Source of the DNA: Arcticibacter eurypsychrophilus
Lineage (GTDB): Bacteria; Bacteroidota; Bacteroidia; Sphingobacteriales; Sphingobacteriaceae
NCBI RefSeq assembly: GCF_001730525.1
Contig: NZ_MDFN01000013.1
Coordinates: 62,001 to 126,000 of the forward strand
DNA length: 64,000 nucleotides
Reading direction: 5' to 3'
How positions within the stretch are numbered: the stretch's first letter is position 1; every line of letters begins with the position of its first letter. The notes under the pieces were generated by a model. That model had not been told where the DNA came from. It searched no databases and was given only the letters and a program-made list of their open reading frames with translations. The translations under genes and the position numbers were made by a program. Positions 62,037-64,000 of this stretch are shown one piece after another.

Positions 62037-62594
62037 ATGAAAAAACTAATTTTAGTACTAGTGGTATTTGCCACTTTCCATTCCAGTGTTTCCTTTGCAC
62101 AGACTGATCAGAATACTGATGACAGGGGCTATCTGGTAAAAGTTGGCGATCAGGCTCCCGATGATTTTGAATTAATCTTAACTGATGGGACAAAAACAAA
62201 CCTGAAAAGTCTACGTGGAAAAGTAGTTGTTCTTCAATTTACAGCCAGCTGGTGCAGCGTTTGCCGCGAAGAAATGCCTTATTTGGAAAAAGAAGTATGG
62301 CAGGCAAACAAAGATAATGGACTTGTTCTGATTGGTGTTGACCGGGATGAACCATTAAACAAAGTGCAGAAGTTTAAACAGGACATGAAAATATCCTATC
62401 CTTTGGCACTTGATCCTGGAGCGGATATCTTTGGCCGTTTTGCCCATAAAAAGAGTGGAGTAACTCGCAACGTAGTGATTGATCGAAATGGGAAAATCGT
62501 ATTCCTAACCCGCTTATACGCTCCAGCAGAATTCAATCAAATGGTCAGTTTTATCAATAACCTGGTACAGCCCAATAGCGCAAAGGCTAACTAA
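62037..62594 (+). CDS. TlpA-like thiol-disulfide oxidoreductase
   Basis: A 185-residue exported thioredoxin-fold protein. The signal peptide is KKLILVLVVFATFHSSVSFAQ; the redox site is FTASWCSVCREEMPYL, a CSVC variant of W-C-x-x-C, and the cis-Pro region is KSGVTRNVVIDRNGKIVFL. Redoxins of this type reduce or isomerise disulfides in the periplasm. It is 10 bases downstream of susD, so it is in the riboswitch operon. A periplasmic disulfide reductase next to an importer under a SAM riboswitch and a poly-Cys leader suggests that the ligand may carry a disulfide, such as cystine or a cysteine-containing peptide; that is inference. Confidence 0.93.
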   Translation: MKKLILVLVVFATFHSSVSFAQTDQNTDDRGYLVKVGDQAPDDFELILTDGTKTNLKSLRGKVVVLQFTASWCSVCREEMPYLEKEVWQANKDNGLVLIGVDRDEPLNKVQKFKQDMKISYPLALDPGADIFGRFAHKKSGVTRNVVIDRNGKIVFLTRLYAPAEFNQMVSFINNLVQPNSAKAN

Positions 62595-63030
62595 GCCGAT
62601 TATAAATTGACCAAAATATAAATAAACAATAATCATCAGCTAAAATGAATAATGACCCTGGAAGCATACCATTGAATCCAACTCCTCTTATCTTGGATTC
62701 TTTTGTTCTTTACAGTCTTTATTTCACTGATGATTATTGTTTTATTTATAACTCCTATTTCAGAAAAGCTAATTTACTTTAATAAAAGCAGTCATTACCT
62801 TTTTACATCTATTTTGATGTTAGTATATATTAGCCTGGACCTGTTTTTATTTCATGTTATCCCCCTTAAAATCATTAACCCAAAATAGAGAAAACAATAG
62901 TTCAATATACCTGTTGAAACAAAATCTACAATTTCTATAGATTTAATTTGTAATATTTAAAAGATTACTATATTTGCTGAAGAATCACCCGTTTCAAAAC
63001 ATTAAAAGACTGTTTACAACATTAAATCAA
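62595..63030 (+). other. Intergenic region with possible small membrane ORF and promoter
   Basis: A frame from TTG 62703 to 62888 could encode 61 residues with two hydrophobic helices (FTVFISLMIIVLFITP and YLFTSILMLVYISLDLFLFHV), but no ATG precedes it and the start is unclear. An overlapping ATG frame at 62644 is only 45 codons. After it, a promoter is seen: TTTG at 62947-62950, 18 bases, TATATTTG at 62969-62976. This would start a transcript at about 62983, carrying poly-Cys leader 2. Confidence 0.5.
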
Positions 63031-63120
63031 ATGATAAAAGATTTACATTTTCTTATAATAAAAACAGAAACACCTAGAGAAGAAATACACCCACATTTAG
63101 ACTGCTGCTGTTGTTGTTGA
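63031..63120 (+). CDS. Poly-cysteine leader peptide 2
   Basis: A frame from ATG 63031 to TGA 63118-63120 encodes 29 residues, beginning MIKDLHFLIIKTETP and ending HPHLDCCCCC directly before the stop: TGC TGC TGT TGT TGT TGA. Five terminal Cys codons are expected to stall ribosomes at the end of the frame when Cys-tRNA is low. It is placed about 48 bases after the predicted transcript start and 195 bases before the next TonB receptor gene. Apart from the Cys run it shares no clear sequence with leader 1, so the Cys run itself is the conserved element. Confidence 0.72.
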   Translation: MIKDLHFLIIKTETPREEIHPHLDCCCCC

Positions 63121-63314
63121 TGCAGCGCACTCTAGTTGCCACCCGGCAATTATGCCCTCAAATCCCAGGCAAAGCTCATAAATCCCTATTGAAATTTTAA
63201 AACAGCTATACAAGATTGCTCTGAAATATGCCTGGCAATAATCATTGCCTAAATAAAATCAAATCTATGCGCATAAACCATACTGTAAAATGCGCACAAC
63301 CAAATTTCAAAATC
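63121..63314 (+). promoter_or_regulatory. Structured leader between poly-Cys peptide 2 and the TonB receptor gene
   Basis: Several complementary pieces are present. TTGCC (63136-63140) pairs with GGCAA (63145-63149); GGCAAT (63234-63239) pairs with ATTGCC (63244-63249) across four bases; TGCGCAT (63268-63274) pairs with ATGCGCA (63290-63296). GCGCA just after the Cys stop (63125-63129) could instead pair with TGCGC of the last stem, and the GGCAA/TTGCC elements can also swap partners. Mutually exclusive stems are what an attenuator needs, but no T-run terminator is visible. Confidence 0.45.
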
Positions 63315-64000
63315 ATGAAAAAAAGTTTACTTATTCTCTTTTCAGTTTTACTCACGATAGGCTATGCCTCTGCCCAAAACGTAGTAACTGGAATAATAAA
63401 GAATGCTAAAGGCGTTCCTGTTCCAAATGCTACTTTGCTGATAAGAGGTACTAACATATCTGTGAGTGCAGATGAAAACGGCTCTTTCCGTATTATTTCA
63501 AAGCAAGAGCCTCCATTCTATATTCGGGTTAGTTCAGTCGGTTATAAACCACAGGACTTTCAGATTCTTAAACTTCAGGATACACCTTTAGAACTGGTTC
63601 TGATAGAAAATTCGGAACTTGATGAAATTGTTGTCACCTCAAGAAGACGCTCAGAGGCCCTACAAGACGTACCTATTCCAATTTCGGTGGTCGGTGGTAC
63701 CAAGCTTGATGAATCTGGTGCTTTCAATGTAAACAGGGTAAAAGAACTTGTTCCTTCGGTTCAGTTCTATTCCTCCAACCCCCGCAATACCACTTTAAAT
63801 ATCCGTGGATTGGGTTCTACGTTCGGACTAACCAATGATGGGATCGATCAGGGCGTAGGTTTCTACGTAGACGGGGTATATTATGCACGTCCTGCCGCAG
63901 GTACATTAGATTTTATTGATGTAGAGCGAATTGAGGTTCTGCGAGGACCCCAAGGAACATTATTCGGTAAAAACACCAGTTCTGGTGCCATCAATATAAT
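63315..64000 (+). CDS. Partial TonB-dependent receptor, C-terminus outside window
   Basis: An open frame from ATG 63315 runs off the right edge after 228 codons. A signal peptide (MKKSLLILFSVLLTIGYASAQ) is followed by a carboxypeptidase-D-regulatory-like domain (GIIKNAKGVPVPNATLLIRGT) and then the plug: the TonB-box-like LDEIVVTSRR, VPIPISVVGG, TTLNIRGLGSTFG, VGFYVDGVYYARP and IEVLRGPQGTLFGKNTSSGA. The plug is of the siderophore/cobalamin-receptor kind and not SusC. With the poly-Cys leader upstream it may serve uptake of a sulfur-containing compound. The barrel cannot be judged. Confidence 0.93.
   Translation, partial: MKKSLLILFSVLLTIGYASAQNVVTGIIKNAKGVPVPNATLLIRGTNISVSADENGSFRIISKQEPPFYIRVSSVGYKPQDFQILKLQDTPLELVLIENSELDEIVVTSRRRSEALQDVPIPISVVGGTKLDESGAFNVNRVKELVPSVQFYSSNPRNTTLNIRGLGSTFGLTNDGIDQGVGFYVDGVYYARPAAGTLDFIDVERIEVLRGPQGTLFGKNTSSGAINI

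Overview
The window looks like chromosome from a free-living member of the Bacteroidota, most likely family Sphingobacteriaceae (Pedobacter-like). This is inferred from several things seen directly: a SusC/SusD pair and two further TonB-dependent receptors, several promoters of the Bacteroidota type (TTTG, about 19 bases, TAnnTTTG), weak or absent Shine-Dalgarno sites, AT-rich intergenic DNA, and families such as GH127, CRY-DASH, an OlsF-like acyltransferase and AraC proteins with an N-terminal HMA-like domain. No rRNA, tRNA, CRISPR array or intact insertion sequence was seen.

Layout. 1-7.4 kb: partial membrane protein, ung, Lrp-type regulator, an Nramp transporter fused to a UspA domain behind a palindromic operator, lipoprotein, HMA-AraC regulator, ElaA-type acetyltransferase, a four-unit repeat, and a divergent MarR/MFS pair. 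7.4-15.6 kb: small lipoprotein, GH127 arabinofuranosidase, CoA-disulfide reductase with a rhodanese domain, M13 metallopeptidase, DUF4468 protein. 15.7-25.5 kb: a TetR-controlled efflux locus (TetR, TolC, HlyD, two ABC ATPases, two ABC-2 permeases) continuing into a small protein, an MFS exporter and a zinc dehydrogenase. 26-38.9 kb: PhzF, OlsF-like acyltransferase, alpha-2-macroglobulin plus PBP1C, PQQ dehydrogenase-cytochrome c fusion, ricin-fold protein. 39-44 kb: orphan proteins, DUF2805 protein, CRY-DASH, Gfo/Idh/MocA oxidoreductase.

44-54.7 kb is a decaying carbohydrate locus. An intact TonB receptor and an intact GH2 enzyme flank a PHP-type hydrolase gene cut by one in-frame TAG, a frameshifted GH32 remnant joined to what looks like the tail of a transporter gene, and remnants of an AraC regulator and a DUF4198-like gene. 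A DinB-like protein, a GntR regulator with its own palindrome and a PAP2-like membrane protein follow.

57-64 kb is the most interesting part. A SAM-I riboswitch is followed by a 24-codon open frame containing five consecutive Cys codons (MCCCCCM), then a SusC/SusD pair and a TlpA-like thioredoxin. A second 29-codon frame ending in five Cys codons and then a stop lies behind a good promoter and precedes another TonB-dependent receptor that runs off the window. I read this as a sulfur-responsive outer-membrane uptake system in which translation of poly-Cys leader peptides may report cysteinyl-tRNA supply. The frames, the riboswitch and the gene order are visible in the sequence; the regulation is inference.
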